DNA from: Pelargonium tetragonum
Taxonomy: Eukaryota > Streptophyta > Magnoliopsida > Geraniales > Geraniaceae
NCBI GenBank assembly: GCA_036897445.1
Contig: JAYMTL010000075.1
Location: 1 to 64,000 of the forward strand
Direction of reading: 5' to 3'
DNA: 64,000 nucleotides
A model generated the notes under the pieces. It was not told the origin of the DNA and did no database searches. It was given only the letters and a program-made list of their open reading frames with translations. Both the position numbers and the translations under genes were made by a program. This document shows positions 36,918-48,659 of the stretch, one piece after another; position 1 is the first letter of the stretch; each line of letters starts with the position of its first letter.

Positions 36918-37000
36918 GCTAAGAGTAAAGACTTGAACCCTGGACATCCCTAGTAAACTAATTAATTAAGTGCTTTGAAGTACTTCCGCAGCTTATAATA
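36918..37000 (-). pseudogene. tRNA-like remnant, relative of those at 21 and 58.5 kb
   Basis: The minus strand reads TTCAAAGCACTTAATTAATT, then AGTTTACTAGGGATGTCCAG, then GGTTCAAGTC. The blocks AAAGC(A/G)C, TTTACNAGG(G)ATGTCCA and GGTTC recur in the same order as at 21051-21123. Stems do not pair fully, so the isotype is undetermined. Confidence 0.4.
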
Positions 37001-37489
37001 CTCGTTTCTAACTAGAGAAAAACTTTGACTTAAGTGATTTCACGAAAACCCGCTCTGACCACAAAGCTTTTTCTTAAAATTAACTTAGTATTATTCCTAA
37101 AAAACTTTTGAGCTGAGTCTTACCCTTTCTTTAAAGTAAAGCGTGAGTATACTCAAGCTATTTCTTAATAAGATAACCCCTACTTGGTAATGAAGTGGAG
37201 GCCCTTACTACTAAACAACCAATAATAAGGGCTCGTGTGGTAACCTTTAAGTCCCAACTTTCCTATATTGGATCAGGGACTTAGAGATAACCTAATCGTA
37301 TAAAACGCAATTAGCAGTCGAAAAGTTTTTAATTTACAAGGCACCCCCCAGTCAAGAAAATTAGATGAACCCCCTGAAGCTCTCTTTTTTAGCTCCTAAA
37401 ATTGGTGGAACTCTTTTTTTTTAAGAAGCGCTGTCAACTAGGTAGAATTTAAAATAAAGTAGATTCATATCAGGGAGTCTATATAACTA

Positions 37490-37565
37490 GGATAACCGGA
37501 TTCGAACTTATTACTTTTCGGTTGACGCTGGATGTTTTAACAGGAATTTTAGAGTAGGAGAATCC
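37490..37565 (-). pseudogene. tRNA-like fossil, perhaps tRNA-Asp
   Basis: A 76-nt minus-strand stretch starting GGATTCTC and ending GGTTATCC, with only GGAT/ATCC pairing in the acceptor. It has GTTAAAACATC like a D-arm end, a possible GTC anticodon in CAGCGTCAACC and a clear AAGTTCGAATCC T-loop region. The length is right but the stems are broken. The isotype call rests on the GTC alone. Confidence 0.32.
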
Positions 37566-37721
37566 TTCCACACCATAAGATTGCCGCTATCTTTTGTTGA
37601 GCTAGTTCCGCGTTATATGCCTCTTTTTGACTTCTCGCTTTCATATAACTAGAGTTTTCTATTTATACTAGTTAGCTTAGTAAAACCGTTCTAAAAAAGA
37701 CTCTAAAGTAAACCCGACTCT

Positions 37722-37850
37722 TAGTGACTGAAGAGGGAGCTGTTGCACGTGAAGAAGCTTTTGCTTTGTAGCTATAGGTACAGAGAGGATACAAAGATAA
37801 TATAGGTAAGTTCTTGTTTCCGACCGGAGCGCCGCGAGGGGGTGTAAGGT
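37722..37850 (-). repeat. Composite repeat family A, one or two GC cores
   Basis: On the minus strand, 37850 to 37815 reads ACACCCCCTCGCGGCGCTCC followed by GGTCGGAAACAAG, matching the family A core. About 60 bases on, CAGCTCCCTCTTCAGTCACT (37722-37752) is a second, weaker core. Between them CTGTACCTATAGCTACAAAG resembles the TATAGCTGCAA box. Confidence 0.5.
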
Positions 37851-37989
37851 AAGAAGTATTATCGAGTATACGTAGATTATTGCCCTTCTTCTCACTTTTT
37901 AGTCTTAATCTTCTAAGTCTTTTTCTTTTGAACTAGACTTCCTCTTAAGAGCCTTACTCTTGATAAGACCTCCATACCAGTAAATTGAC

Positions 37990-38165
37990 TTGTCCCAAGG
38001 GCCTCGCTAGTCTTATTGCAGCCTGTTTGGAACTTATGGGAGCTCTTTTCTTACTGTTTTAGCTTGTAACTATTCTACCTATCTGGTTTAGTATTCCTAG
38101 AATGTTTTATAGTTATACTAGTACTCTTACTCTACCTTATTAGTATTTGACTTTTCTCTTATATA
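37990..38165 (-). repeat. Composite repeat family A, body
   Basis: The minus strand carries AGAGTAAGAGTACTAGTATA, then ACTATAAAACATTCTAGGAA, aligned over about 45 bp with the 30965-31265 copy at roughly 75-80% by eye. It also has AACAGGCTGCAATAAGACTA. No core is seen. Confidence 0.55.
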
Positions 38166-40064
38166 TAAGGAATCAGAAACCTAGAAACAAGGGAAGACAA
38201 AATACAAGTAGACAACTTCCTCACCCTTTTTAACTATACCAGATACTAAAAGCTAGCAGAACCCTGAGAAATCCTTTTGTTAAACATTTAAAGAACGGGA
38301 TACTCAAAAGTAGGGGAACCTTAGCAAGAGCCTCCTGTCTTCCTAATAAAAGAAGGTTTAGGGCCCATATCATCATCCAGAGAAACTTGTTTGTCAAAAA
38401 GCCTCTAACCAACAACAGGTCCTGAGAAAACAAAGCGCTACTTTGTTACTTTTATTTACTAGATCAGAACCTTAAAACTGAAAGTAGCAATTCCCTTAAT
38501 TTTAAGGCCTGGTTAAAGAGTGCTAAAACCTTTTACGAATCTAACCCGGCTGAACTAGACAACCTAGATTTAATATCTGGAAATACATAAAGGATACTTC
38601 TTCTTAGAAATTAGGGGCTGCCCTTTAATAACGAAACGGGGCTTTGAGACTAGAATTACAATAATTAAGAGCTTTTTGCAGCTGGTGAGATTGGTAAAAA
38701 AGAGCTCCTACTTAAACTTCACAAAAAGGCTTTCTACACACCTAACTTGCCAAAAACCAAGTACAGCTAAAGATATTTTATGGGACACCCTTTTTACATC
38801 CCTAGGAACTCTTGTTAAAGATAAAACCCTATTAGAGCAGCTCCCAAAGCTTTTTCTTATCAAAAAGTCCGAGATCTTGGTTCTATTTCTTATAAAGATC
38901 TAAAGGATCCCGTACATAACAGAAAGTAAGTCTATCAAAGTCCTTATTTTCCTAAATTTTCATTCCGGATTTGATTCTAAGCATTTAAAAGAGAGAAACT
39001 CGTGTTATAGAAATACCTAAAAGAATCCCAGAGCAGACGTCTCATTTTTTTGTTACACTTTTGACTTCTAGTTCTAATCTTAGCGCTTACTAATAAGAAT
39101 TGTCACTATATTATCCGCAAAAACCCTGGGTACAAAAGATAGACTATAATATCGATATCTTTCTATTCCAGCCTCTACTCTAGAAAAGCTTCTAAAGTCA
39201 AACTATTTTAAGATTCTATACAATCTCGGATTTAGATCTAGTAAATTGAGTAACATAACCGAATTTGAAAGTAGAATATACAGAAACCAACCCGAGTAAG
39301 TAAAGTTTGACTTAAACTTAATAAGCTATTAAGAAATATATCTTACTTATGCTTTTTAACATGTAAACTCTCCCTTAGTCCTAAGAAAAAGGCACCACTT
39401 TCTTTTTTTATAGTTTAACTAAAAGCAAGCAAAAGAATAACTTAACCGAGAATAACTAAAGAAATTCTAATACGGATGACTTACTATTAAAAGTTTTTTA
39501 AGAACGTCTAGATGTTAACAAAAAACCTCCTCGTAAAAGCGCCGCGCCCTGGCCACCCTAAACCAAAGGATGTCTATACTATATAAAAGGTCTATCTCTG
39601 TCGCAAAAGTTTCTAACTCCGTTGTAAGATCTTGTTATACTTAAGTTAAGGTATTCTTCTAAAATTTTTTGTTATAAGGAATACGCAAACTTACTAGCGG
39701 AAAATCCAGTTTATACTAAGGCTTGCCTCTAAATATTGACTCCACTTATTGCTTTTCCCAAATACCACAACCTCAATTTTCGGTAAATACTAGGTTCAAA
39801 CCCTGTAATTATGTAATTATAGAGAAGTAGGTTTACTTTCATTTTAAATCTATTTTATTTGATCCGGGACTTCCTTTTTAGTAAACTGCCTGGCCTAATA
39901 CTTTGAAATTACTATTCAGTACATCGGGACAGAGAAATAAAAAAGAAAAGGGCAAACCTTTGGAGTTTGATGTAAGTTAAAAAGGACCCTACTAGTTTAG
40001 TAACACTTACGCCTATTAAGACTATTTATTTCAAAGAAACCTATTAGGAAAAAACCCCTAAAGA

Positions 40065-40219
40065 GTATTTCACTAAAAAGATAATTGAGTCACAATATAC
40101 TTATATCACTGAAGTGTACTAAAAAGAAAACGCATTCTAAGGCCATTTTCTAGGCTTATACCTAAGAGCCGCATTAACGTATGCTTCTTCATTTCGAGAA
40201 TTCCCTAGGTTTTTCTAAT
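40065..40219 (+). repeat. Repeat family D, copy 2
   Basis: Partner of 27117-27258. GTATTTCACTAAAAAG and CGCATTCTAAGGCCA bracket the left part, and TTCATTTCGAGAATTCCCTA followed by GGTTTTTC forms the right part. The middle, 40166-40186, reads GAGCCGCATTAACGTATGCT and is inverted relative to copy 1. Next to it, TAGGCTTATACCTA can form a small stem. No coding potential is seen. Confidence 0.6.
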
Positions 40220-40570
40220 CTAAAGTCTTTTCCGAGACTTTAAACTTAGTTATGATGTATATAAGGGATCTTGGAATAGCTACAGGTTCCTTTTAAAAAC
40301 TCGCTAAAAAATCCCAAATAAAAATGACTATAACAGGGTTAAGTCTAAACACGGGGCTCGGGGTCCTGCTTTTATAACTAAAAAGCTAAAACAAATAGGA
40401 GTAGCAGTCTTAAAAAAGAGTTAGCTTTAATCCAGTATATTTTATAAGGACGTAACACTTCACGAAAATGAAAGACTCCTAAGTCAGCTAATAAACCACT
40501 AAACCACAATAACAATCTAAAGCTTAAGTAAAAGAAACCACGGACATTTTCTTATGATTCTAGAGAATTA

Positions 40571-40680
40571 CTTTAAACTTTCATTTTAGGCAGAATACAG
40601 GTAATACATGGAGTTCAACGCGTATCCTATACCTATCCGTAAGACTATAGCTGCAAAGGTTCTAATATCCATAATACCTC
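40571..40680 (+). repeat. Repeat family B, copy 2
   Basis: CTTTAAACTTTCATTTTAGG, then CAGAATACAGGTAATACA, TATCCTATACC, GACTATAGCTGCAAAGGTTC and ATCCATAATACC. It links copy 1, which shares the GGCTGCAAGGGTTC end, with copy 3, which shares the GCAGGTAATACA and TATCCTATAC boxes. Confidence 0.55.
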
Positions 40681-40845
40681 TTAAGAAATCGAACTAAGAG
40701 GTCTCTCTATCTCTATAGTTCTTTTTAACTAGGTATGCTTGGGATAACAAATAAGTAAGGGAGAGTCTAAACCCTTCGGATCCACCTCTACATAAAAGAG
40801 TACACCCTAATTGAATCAATTTGTGAACAAAACTTTCGTTTATTA

Positions 40846-41079
40846 ATGAGACCCAAAGAAAAAGAAATTTTAGTCAACCTCCGAGATAAGAGTAGCCTGA
40901 GAATGTATTACTGCAGATTAAGACTGAAAGCATTAGGCTATATCAAAATTTTGGTGGAATATGAGATTATCCCTCCCTTAGAAATTCTTTATTGGGGCAG
41001 CCCTTCTCTTTGTACCGAAATATCACGACTTCAGAAAAAAGGGGTTCGCGGAAGTTTCCTGGCTATCCAGTTAACTTGA
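40846..41079 (+). CDS. Open frame of 77 codons, faint S8-like pattern
   Basis: ATG to TGA; the frame stays open upstream to about 40771. Residues 22-68 (YYCRLRLKALGYIKILVEYE onward, to KKGVRG) show a spacing of CR, GYI, E, L.I, S, I and K.G.R like the middle of ribosomal protein S8 as I remember the Marchantia mitochondrial form. The S8 N-terminal region is too short and the conserved C-terminal STSKG region is absent. This is at best a fossil fragment and may well be chance. A further short frame, MKIIEAFVFPSEKGAQRHVI onward (41257-41379), follows in the next 300 bases and is also unrecognised. Confidence 0.14.
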   Translation: MRPKEKEILVNLRDKSSLRMYYCRLRLKALGYIKILVEYEIIPPLEILYWGSPSLCTEISRLQKKGVRGSFLAIQLT

Positions 41080-41584
41080 AATTAGACCTTAATAAGGTCC
41101 TATCAGCACGGGGTTTTCTTACCCAGTATTAAAAAACTAGTGAACAAAGAAAGTAAGGCAATTTAGGAGATATAGTATTTACAGTAAAACTTATTCCTGA
41201 AATCTATAATGTCTATTGCGGATTTTCAGGAATAATAAAGGATAGAGTTGAATAAAATGAAAATTATTGAAGCTTTCGTTTTTCCCAGTGAAAAAGGCGC
41301 ACAAAGACACGTAATTCCATTAGGATGGCAGCTGGGTCACTTTTTACAATTAACTTTAGGCGGATCTCATATAGAGTAACTAGGGGCAACCTTGTATAGA
41401 TTGAACAAAAGGCTTAGCGAAGGAAAAAGAACCGAATAACTATTATAGGCATGTTATTATGTTATTTATCTACTTACCAGAGGTTTTTTTTAGAAAGGAT
41501 TCCCTGCTGTATATAAGTTTTGTCTCTTAACGGCCTAACTCCTAACACTGTCTATTACTCTATAATCTAGAATTAAAAAGACTT

Positions 41585-41780
41585 CTAAAGAGGAGTACTA
41601 AGACCAAAATCCTATAACTCCTAACAATAGCAAGAAGAGAAATACAAGTACAGCTAAGACAAAAAGGGCTGCACAGAAAGACACTAGGCTCATAGGAAAG
41701 GTATTCAGAAAAACAAGTATAGGTATCGATTTAGATAGAGTAAGCGAAGAAGATGAAGATAGGAAATAAGGCGTATTAAG
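41585..41780 (+). repeat. Composite repeat family A, body
   Basis: ATACAAGTACAGCTAAGACA, AAAAGGGCTGCACAG and AAACAAGTATAGGTATCG echo the GGCTGCA, AGCT and ACAAGTATAG boxes of other plus-strand copies. No GC core is present. Confidence 0.38.
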
Positions 41781-41960
41781 GCTGGTGGTCATAACGAAGG
41801 TATACTAGTAATCTTTCCTACAATACCCTTGGATTAATAGACTTGCCGGAAAATGACTATGTACGAAAGGGGCGTATACTCGACCGAAAAATTCTAGCTA
41901 AGCATTTCTTAGATAGGGGCTCCGTGGTTGGTGCATTTCGGAGAAGCTCAGATAAATTAC

Positions 41961-41974
41961 TTAATTGCATTACC
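41961..41974 (-). repeat. 14-bp motif, one mismatch
   Basis: GGTAATGCAATTAA on the minus strand, with one change from the six exact copies. Confidence 0.5.
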
Positions 41975-43084
41975 TGTCTAACTTACCTCTTTCCGCTTTA
42001 TATAAATGGAAAGAAATTGACTACAACACTTAGACCTGAACTGAAGTCATTTCTATTTTCGAATAAATCCTAAAAGAATTTCAACCGGGTTCACATTAAG
42101 ATTCTAAATGATAGCATTTATTAGTTGATAGAGGGGGTATGGAATTTAACCGGCAGAAACCCGCGATTTAGTTTTTAGGATAGTAAGGGAGTGTCCCGTA
42201 TCATAGGATTTTGTTATAGAGTGGTGCAGTACTCGTAGTAAGGACATTCTTTATTTTGGTCTAAATAAAAGAAACTGGTAGCTAATTTGAGTATAGTGTA
42301 AAATCCTAGAAGAAAGTTGTACTAAAACGTTTCAATTTCATTTTCCTTTCTTTATTATCCTTAATTTGATTTTAGAAGGGGTACTTAAGCTTAGATATTT
42401 ATTATTTATCTTTTTTATGAAGCTTCCTTACTTGGAAAACGTCTGTCTAGTGAAGCTAATCTCTAAGAAGAATCCTGACAAAAGGAAATTCGGCTTATCC
42501 CGTAATTCTATCCTGTATTTACCGCAAACAATTGGCTTCATTTACTGGAAACTATCCTTTTGACTATCTGGAATCAATCGGAAACCTAGAAACACAGAGA
42601 CTTCTTAGCCTTCTTTCCTGTCCTTATTATCCGAAATGGAAACAGGGGAACTCCTTTCGATTCCCGAAGCCAATTTACACTTTTTCTCTTGTAAAACCCT
42701 TTTATTCTTAGAGACTACGAATCAAATAGACTCTTACTTATACCCTAAATTTAAGGGGCTACCGGCTTTTAGAGTCAGTATTTCATCTGTCTTTATTTAC
42801 TTGGGTAAAACAGAACGTGGAGAATTCCTTTTTGTAAGCATTACCCTTTCTTATTCCGAACTTTACAGACGAGAAAACATAGCTGTTGGTTATTAACGGA
42901 CTCCTTATTAAAGCCTAAAACCGGAATGCTCGAGAATAACTACTAGACTTTGCTAACCCTTAAACTTTAAGCCCCGAATCACTTAAAAAGTGACTTTTAC
43001 CTAGTTCAATAAAAACGTTATTTACAATTTCTTTGATCAGTGAAAACTCTAACGTAACAGTTTCTCCTAGACCTGCTCTAGTAT

Positions 43085-43268
43085 ACAGGGCTTCTTGATT
43101 CCCTTTATAAGTTGTAGGAGTTTCTAGTATTAGTATATGGGTTGATATACTCTTATATAAGGATTAGTAAGTCCCTCTTGTTCTCTGTTGTTACTTGAAT
43201 ATAGAGGAGCCTTAGTACTATAGGAAGGGGTTATTATACCCGACTGAAGGGTACCGGAGGAGAAATGT
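43085..43268 (-). repeat. Composite repeat family A, copy with GC core
   Basis: The minus-strand core at 43268-43236 reads TTTCTCCTCCGGTACCCTTC followed by AGTCGGGTATAA. The body has ACAACAGAGAACAAGAGGGA, sharing the identical ACAGAGAACAAGAGG with the copy at 34961-35170 on the other strand, then TACTAATACTAGAAACTCC. Confidence 0.6.
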
Positions 43269-44034
43269 AGTAAGTCTTTTAAATAGAACATGGATACCTT
43301 TTATACCCAACAACTCTTTATACATTCGCACTTTCATTTTTGATTTTCATAGCTATGTGTTCTCAAGTTCCAAAGAGCTTTTACGGAACTCCTCCCGATT
43401 AAAGCACTATAAACAAGAGACCCTATCCCCACCTTTTATTACAGTAAGGTATTCCATTAAGTAAGTTTAGAGAAAGCTAAACCTTTCTTTACCCCGAAGA
43501 TAAGACTTGTCAAAAAGATATACACTCTAAGTAGCTCCGCTTTACCCAATATCCTCATGAACGCACTGCATTTTACTGTCTGCGATCTACGCTCCTTAAT
43601 TTTTATAAGATTTTTCTATAACGTTTCATTTATTTTACTACGGCTTCATTTTTAGTTCTATATCCGGTTCTTAACACCCTGCTTAGTAAACTCTTTAACT
43701 TAAATATTCGACATATCCTGCGATACAGAAATAAAGAAAAAACTAGAATCTTTTAAATTCTTACCAAATCCGCTTGTAAAGAGGAAAATGACTAGGATAC
43801 TGGCAAATAAAGGACTCCCCCCTTTTCTACTACCCGAGCTCTTTTGTTTCACAACCTAGACGATAGATAGTCTTTAAACTTTAAAGATCCTAGAATTCTG
43901 CCGTGCTTTTAAAAATCTTGAACTAAAATATAGCCGAAAAATCTTGTGATCCTGATTTGAAACTTGAAAAACTTTCACTTTATTTCACGGAAACTCCTTA
44001 CTTTAGCTCTACTTCTTTTGATAATATCTTAGTC

Positions 44035-44290
44035 TTAATAGCTGCTATACCCTTCTTATGGTAGCTTGTGCTTACACTCTTACTGTAGTGTTATTGCAGC
44101 CTGGAGCTATAGTATTTTATAGTCTTCCTCTTATAGTAGGGATTTTTTTAGAGTATCTTGCCTATTAGTAGTTAAGGTCTAAGGACAATGACTCTTGTTT
44201 TAGTTGTAACTACCACTGTGGGGAGGTTAGGGCCTTATATAGTCTTGTAATAGTTCTTGTGCCCAACTGCAGCAGAACAGAAGAAGGGCA
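44035..44290 (-). repeat. Composite repeat family A, copy with weak core
   Basis: The minus-strand core is TTCTTCTGTTCTGCTGCAGT followed by TGGGCACAAG, a diverged form of TTCAGTCGG. The body has GACTATAAAATACTATAGCT, then CCAGGCTGCAATAACACTAC, comparable with the 8405 and 37990 copies. Confidence 0.5.
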
Positions 44291-46570
44291 ATTCATGATA
44301 GTATTATGATAGTACATGGATCCCCCAAGTCTTACTTGCTTTTGTAGCTTTCCTAAGATCTCCCTTAATCTTACATTATACCTTGTCCTTTGGGTCTTCT
44401 TTCTTGTTTTTAAAGTAACCCCACCAGAAATGGATTACCCTCGAAAATCTTGTCTTATCGAGAATGGGACCCCTAGAAAAGGGAATACAACACTCTCTTA
44501 TTTAGAATTTCTATTTATACCCCGAATGTCTTTACCTTTATCTCTTTCTTAATTTCAATCTTGCTTGTCCCCCTTAGATATAGTATTCGAAATCCTTAAA
44601 CACCCTTTTTATATAACTAAAGTTATCCTCTTCTTTATGAAAACTAAGTAGAGAGGGCCCAGCTGTAGAGAAACCCAATTCAATTGTAGGTATAACTCCC
44701 CCGTACAGATTCGCGAGAAAGAAATCCTTTATCTATTTACTAGAACTTATTAAATACAAAACTCAAACAAAATAGGAATCCAGAGAGCCGAAAAAGCTTA
44801 CCTCCCTTAAGTAATATTGGTTAAAAACTCCTTCCTTTTTAGACATCCCTTAATCCCCAGTGGAACTGGAAAAGCTCCAGAAATTGACCCAAATCCCTTG
44901 ATCCAAAAGAAAAAAAGAACCTCCCGGTTTACCCTTTTTTAAAGAAGATATACAAAAGGTAGCATACCCTTTATAAATGAAACTACATTCGTTTGTTCAG
45001 ATCAAGAAATCCGGGAGTTATCAGCCCGAAGTAGGGGCCTATTTTACTAAGCGCGATATGGTTTAAAATGTTAAAGGAATTCAGATTCAATCTTCCTTTT
45101 ATCGCCATTTTGGAGAGTTCTCCTTCTTGTTAGTCTTTTTAATAGAAATAGAAGCGGAATTTGCTTTTATAGAGGAGTCCTTATAGTATTATCTTCTTTT
45201 CTCTACTTTACACGGATTTACAAAGCTAAGAGTAAGTGTAAAATGAAAAGTGTTTAAAACTAGTTTTAAAACGCGGATTCTTTTTCTAGAAGGGGGTGGT
45301 TCAAATTTCATTAGAGCGGATTAGTGGGTACCGAACAAAAGATAGCTAGAGAAGTGTGTAAGACATTTAAATTAGTCCAGCTTAGCCTATAGAATTGGAG
45401 AATAGCTTTCTTTGTCTTACCTTTTTAGAAGGATTCTATTCTATACGAATTGCGGATTTTATACACCGAACTTATACTTGTATTCCGAATATTGACTTTT
45501 GTAACAAAGACACCCATATAGAAAGATAATCAGAAAAAACCTTGATTTTAAGTAAGAATCCTTATAAAATCAAAGAAAACCTTATACACCAAGAGCTTTT
45601 TGTTGATACAAGTACAGGAACTTTTTTCTAGTAGGTAGTTATGGGGATTCACTTGTTTAGTTAATAGACTTTTACCTAGGGGTACAGCTTTGTTTCAATA
45701 ACAGGATTCCTAGCGAGACTTTTTAGGATATTGCCCATCATTCTTGTAAACAGAGCTCTTTTAGCTCTATAAGGAATAAAAAATTTGTAAGTTATTTAGT
45801 AAATTAACATTTTAATCTCTGGATTATAAGCTCCTTGGAACTTCAAAATAGGGGCCCTTTTAAACCAAAAGGGAACTCCTTCTATTCAAAAAAATGTTAA
45901 AGTAATTAGAATGAGAAACTAAATCCATCAGGTTTAAAAGTCTTGGTTAAGAAATCCGAGCAGCTAAGCTACATTGCGATTCTTACTTTATTCAAAATTT
46001 CTAGCATGATAAAGGAATTCCAGAACATAATGTGTTTGTAAATTAATATGACCTCTTTTTTCTAAAGCAGGAACCCTCAGTAGAAGTTGACATCAGCCCC
46101 GTAATAAAAGAGCTCTCTCTAGCATAGAAAAGAGTCTATTACAAGGACGCGTTTCCGCTATCATCTTTCCTTTTTTTTTTAAGCTACTCGGCAAGCTTTT
46201 GCTGAAATCTAAAACTAAGACCTTGTACTTTGAAATTAGAATACCTCACAGGTTTACTTCGTATTCCGTTTTTCAATTCCAAAGAGATTAATATAGGCTT
46301 TACTACTATTATAAAAAGTACTAACTATCAATACGTATCACTAAATTTCCGAATTAAAAGGATTCTTGCCCCCTTTCTTCACTAGCTTTTGACTAGACAT
46401 GGAATGTAGTAATTGTGCTCGTAAAATCTTAAACCCCTAAGCTAAAAGTTATTTATTTGCTTTAGGATTTCCTAACCCGGGGGCCAAATTCCCTTAAAAT
46501 TTAATGAGCATTTACTTTTGAGAATTTCTCTTTACAAAGTCAAAAAAAGAATTAGAGAAAAGACTTAAAC

Positions 46571-46594
46571 TTGATTTAACCACTCGGCCGATCC
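46571..46594 (-). pseudogene. 5' fragment of a class II tRNA-like sequence
   Basis: The minus strand reads GGATCGGCCGAGTGGTTAAA, the characteristic 5' end and D arm of tRNA-Ser, -Leu or -Tyr (GGCCGAGTGGTTAA). Nothing like an anticodon or T arm follows on the 3' side. It is either a truncated relic or an isolated match. The 14-base GGCCGAGTGGTTAA run makes chance unlikely. Confidence 0.42.
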
Positions 46595-48590
46595 TTAGAA
46601 GGGAGTTCCGTTTCTAGCAGTTCTGTTCTATCTTACAAGGAATTCATAACAATTCAAATTTCATGTTAAGTTTTATTGAGATTAAATTCTAGTAAAAACT
46701 ATAAGAGATCCAATCAGAGCTATAGAAAAGTGCCCTTATTGTAAAATAACCCTTGATTAATAGTACAAAAAGTACGACATCCTACTTCGGCACCCCTAAA
46801 TTCTTATGGCCAGAGCCTTGCCTACGACAGTCCAATTAATTGCTTAGAATTTGCTTATCGAAAAATACGAGATATAGGTGCTATACTCAGGAAAGTTTCA
46901 TTTTCTTTTTATTAAAAGTCTCTCTTTAGTTATTATAATAAGCGGGACTTCCGTACATAAATAAGGAGTACTTGCAGGAACACTTTTAGATATTACTCAT
47001 AATAGGATACGGCAGACCCTATAGATTTCACTTATTGTCTTACTTAATTCTAAAAAGCGCGGATAACCAATTCCTCAACTCAAGGAAGTAAGAAATTACG
47101 AAAAAAAATAGAGATTTGAAAAGAGGTGTAAGGATTATTACTAGGCCGTAGCCCTGATTTGGCAGCATACAAATTTATCATGGTCAATTTGAAAGGGTAG
47201 GCGTGTTCTGGGTAATTTGTATGTAATGAGATTACCCGTTGTTATAGTCAATTTGTTTTATTTAGTACTTTTGTGTACCCGTTTTCCTAGGGAGAAAATC
47301 CAAATACAATATTTGGTAGCTTTAATACTTAATATAAAAAAGGGGCATGGTCTAAGACAATTTGCATATTCTTTTCTACTTTTCTAAGAGTGTCCCCGAT
47401 ATCGAGGTAAGCTTGTTCTAATGGAGTTTTTCTTTTCTTTTTTGAGGAAGGAGAGGGCCTTAAATACAGAAACCTTTTTTCTCTCTTGTCTGGGTTTCCT
47501 GGAAAGCGAGTAAGGGCCAGCCTTGGGGCGTTACTATCCTTATAAACAAAAATGTGAGGTATCCGCTTAATTCAAGGAATTCCTTTGACTCCGGTTTTAT
47601 AAAGAAATTTAATAAACTTAATAAAAGCCTCGTGCTATGATAGCAGAAAATGGACCCTTTTTGGGGCTCTTTTCTACCAGGAGGAGTGTAGCCTGTATTT
47701 TAGTATCATTAAAGGAAGTGAGAGGACCTTTCTCTGGGCTAGAAAGCTTAGCTTTGGAAATCGTAAAAGAGTTTTTAATAAGTTGAAAGTCAATTTTATA
47801 GGGTAACCCCTAAAGGTTTAGGAATTCCGAGGTATACAAAAAAAGGGTTCAGATTGATTTTTTGGGATTTTATATTCTGTACTCCGACCAAGAAATATTA
47901 AAATCTTTCCTTTTAATTGCTAGGAATGTCCCTTATGTTATGTTTAAATGAAAAATGTGTAATTACTTTCCTATAAATTTCTAATACGAGATAACTCGCG
48001 ATTTGTTTAATAAAAGAGGGGTGCTACATTACGGCAAGGGGTTTTATACTATAACTATACTTGAACTCAAAGAGAATCCAAGTATCTTGGTTGACTAACG
48101 AGAGCCCCTTTAAGTAATCCAGGGTTTTTTGCTTTACCTAGTGGAATAACCTGAAGTCTAAGAGTTTGAGTAGAACCTCCTTCTTAAGGGTATAAAAAGA
48201 CAAAATTTCATTTTCAGAGCGGGGTAATAAGGGGCCTTCTTATTGACAGGGCTTTTCTTATTAGTTAGTAGCTTTTGCTAGCGGGTTCTTGAACAGGATA
48301 ATCGGAACCTATGTAGCTCATATTGATAGATTAAAAAAGGGAATTTATAAAACACTTTAAGAAAATTGGACTTGTGGTATATTCTATAGCTAGTGCGTGT
48401 TCTCCCTGATTAAAGCGAGGAATCCGACCTTAGACTAGAACAATTCCTATACTGTCTATTTTTAATATTAAGATTTTCTAATAACTAAGTAATAAAAACG
48501 AGAAGGCAAGGACCAAAATCAAAAAGAAGAGCACATTAGATTCAGAGTACAGGTTATCAAATAGGTATCGCTGATTTGAAAGGCTCTAAG

Positions 48591-48645
48591 AATGAAAGGA
48601 AAGTTTCCACTAATGACATAGACCTGAACCTGGGTTTCACTACCC
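48591..48645 (-). repeat. Diverged repeat pair with 50921, tRNA-like
   Basis: On the plus strand, CACTAATGACATAGACCTGA and then TGGGTTTCAC align with AACTAATGACATAGAACTTT and then TGGGTTTTAC at 50938-50970. On the minus strand it reads CCCAGGTTCAGGTC, a T-arm-like core, preceded by GCGGAATAGTTTATTTGGGT, which resembles a tRNA 5' end. The middle that would hold the anticodon is absent. Confidence 0.35.
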
Positions 48646-48659
48646 AAATAAACTATTCC

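Noticed and set aside
42366-42896. Two consecutive open frames of 65 and 86 codons on the plus strand
   Set aside because: They are separated by in-frame stops, have no recognisable motif, and are of chance length.
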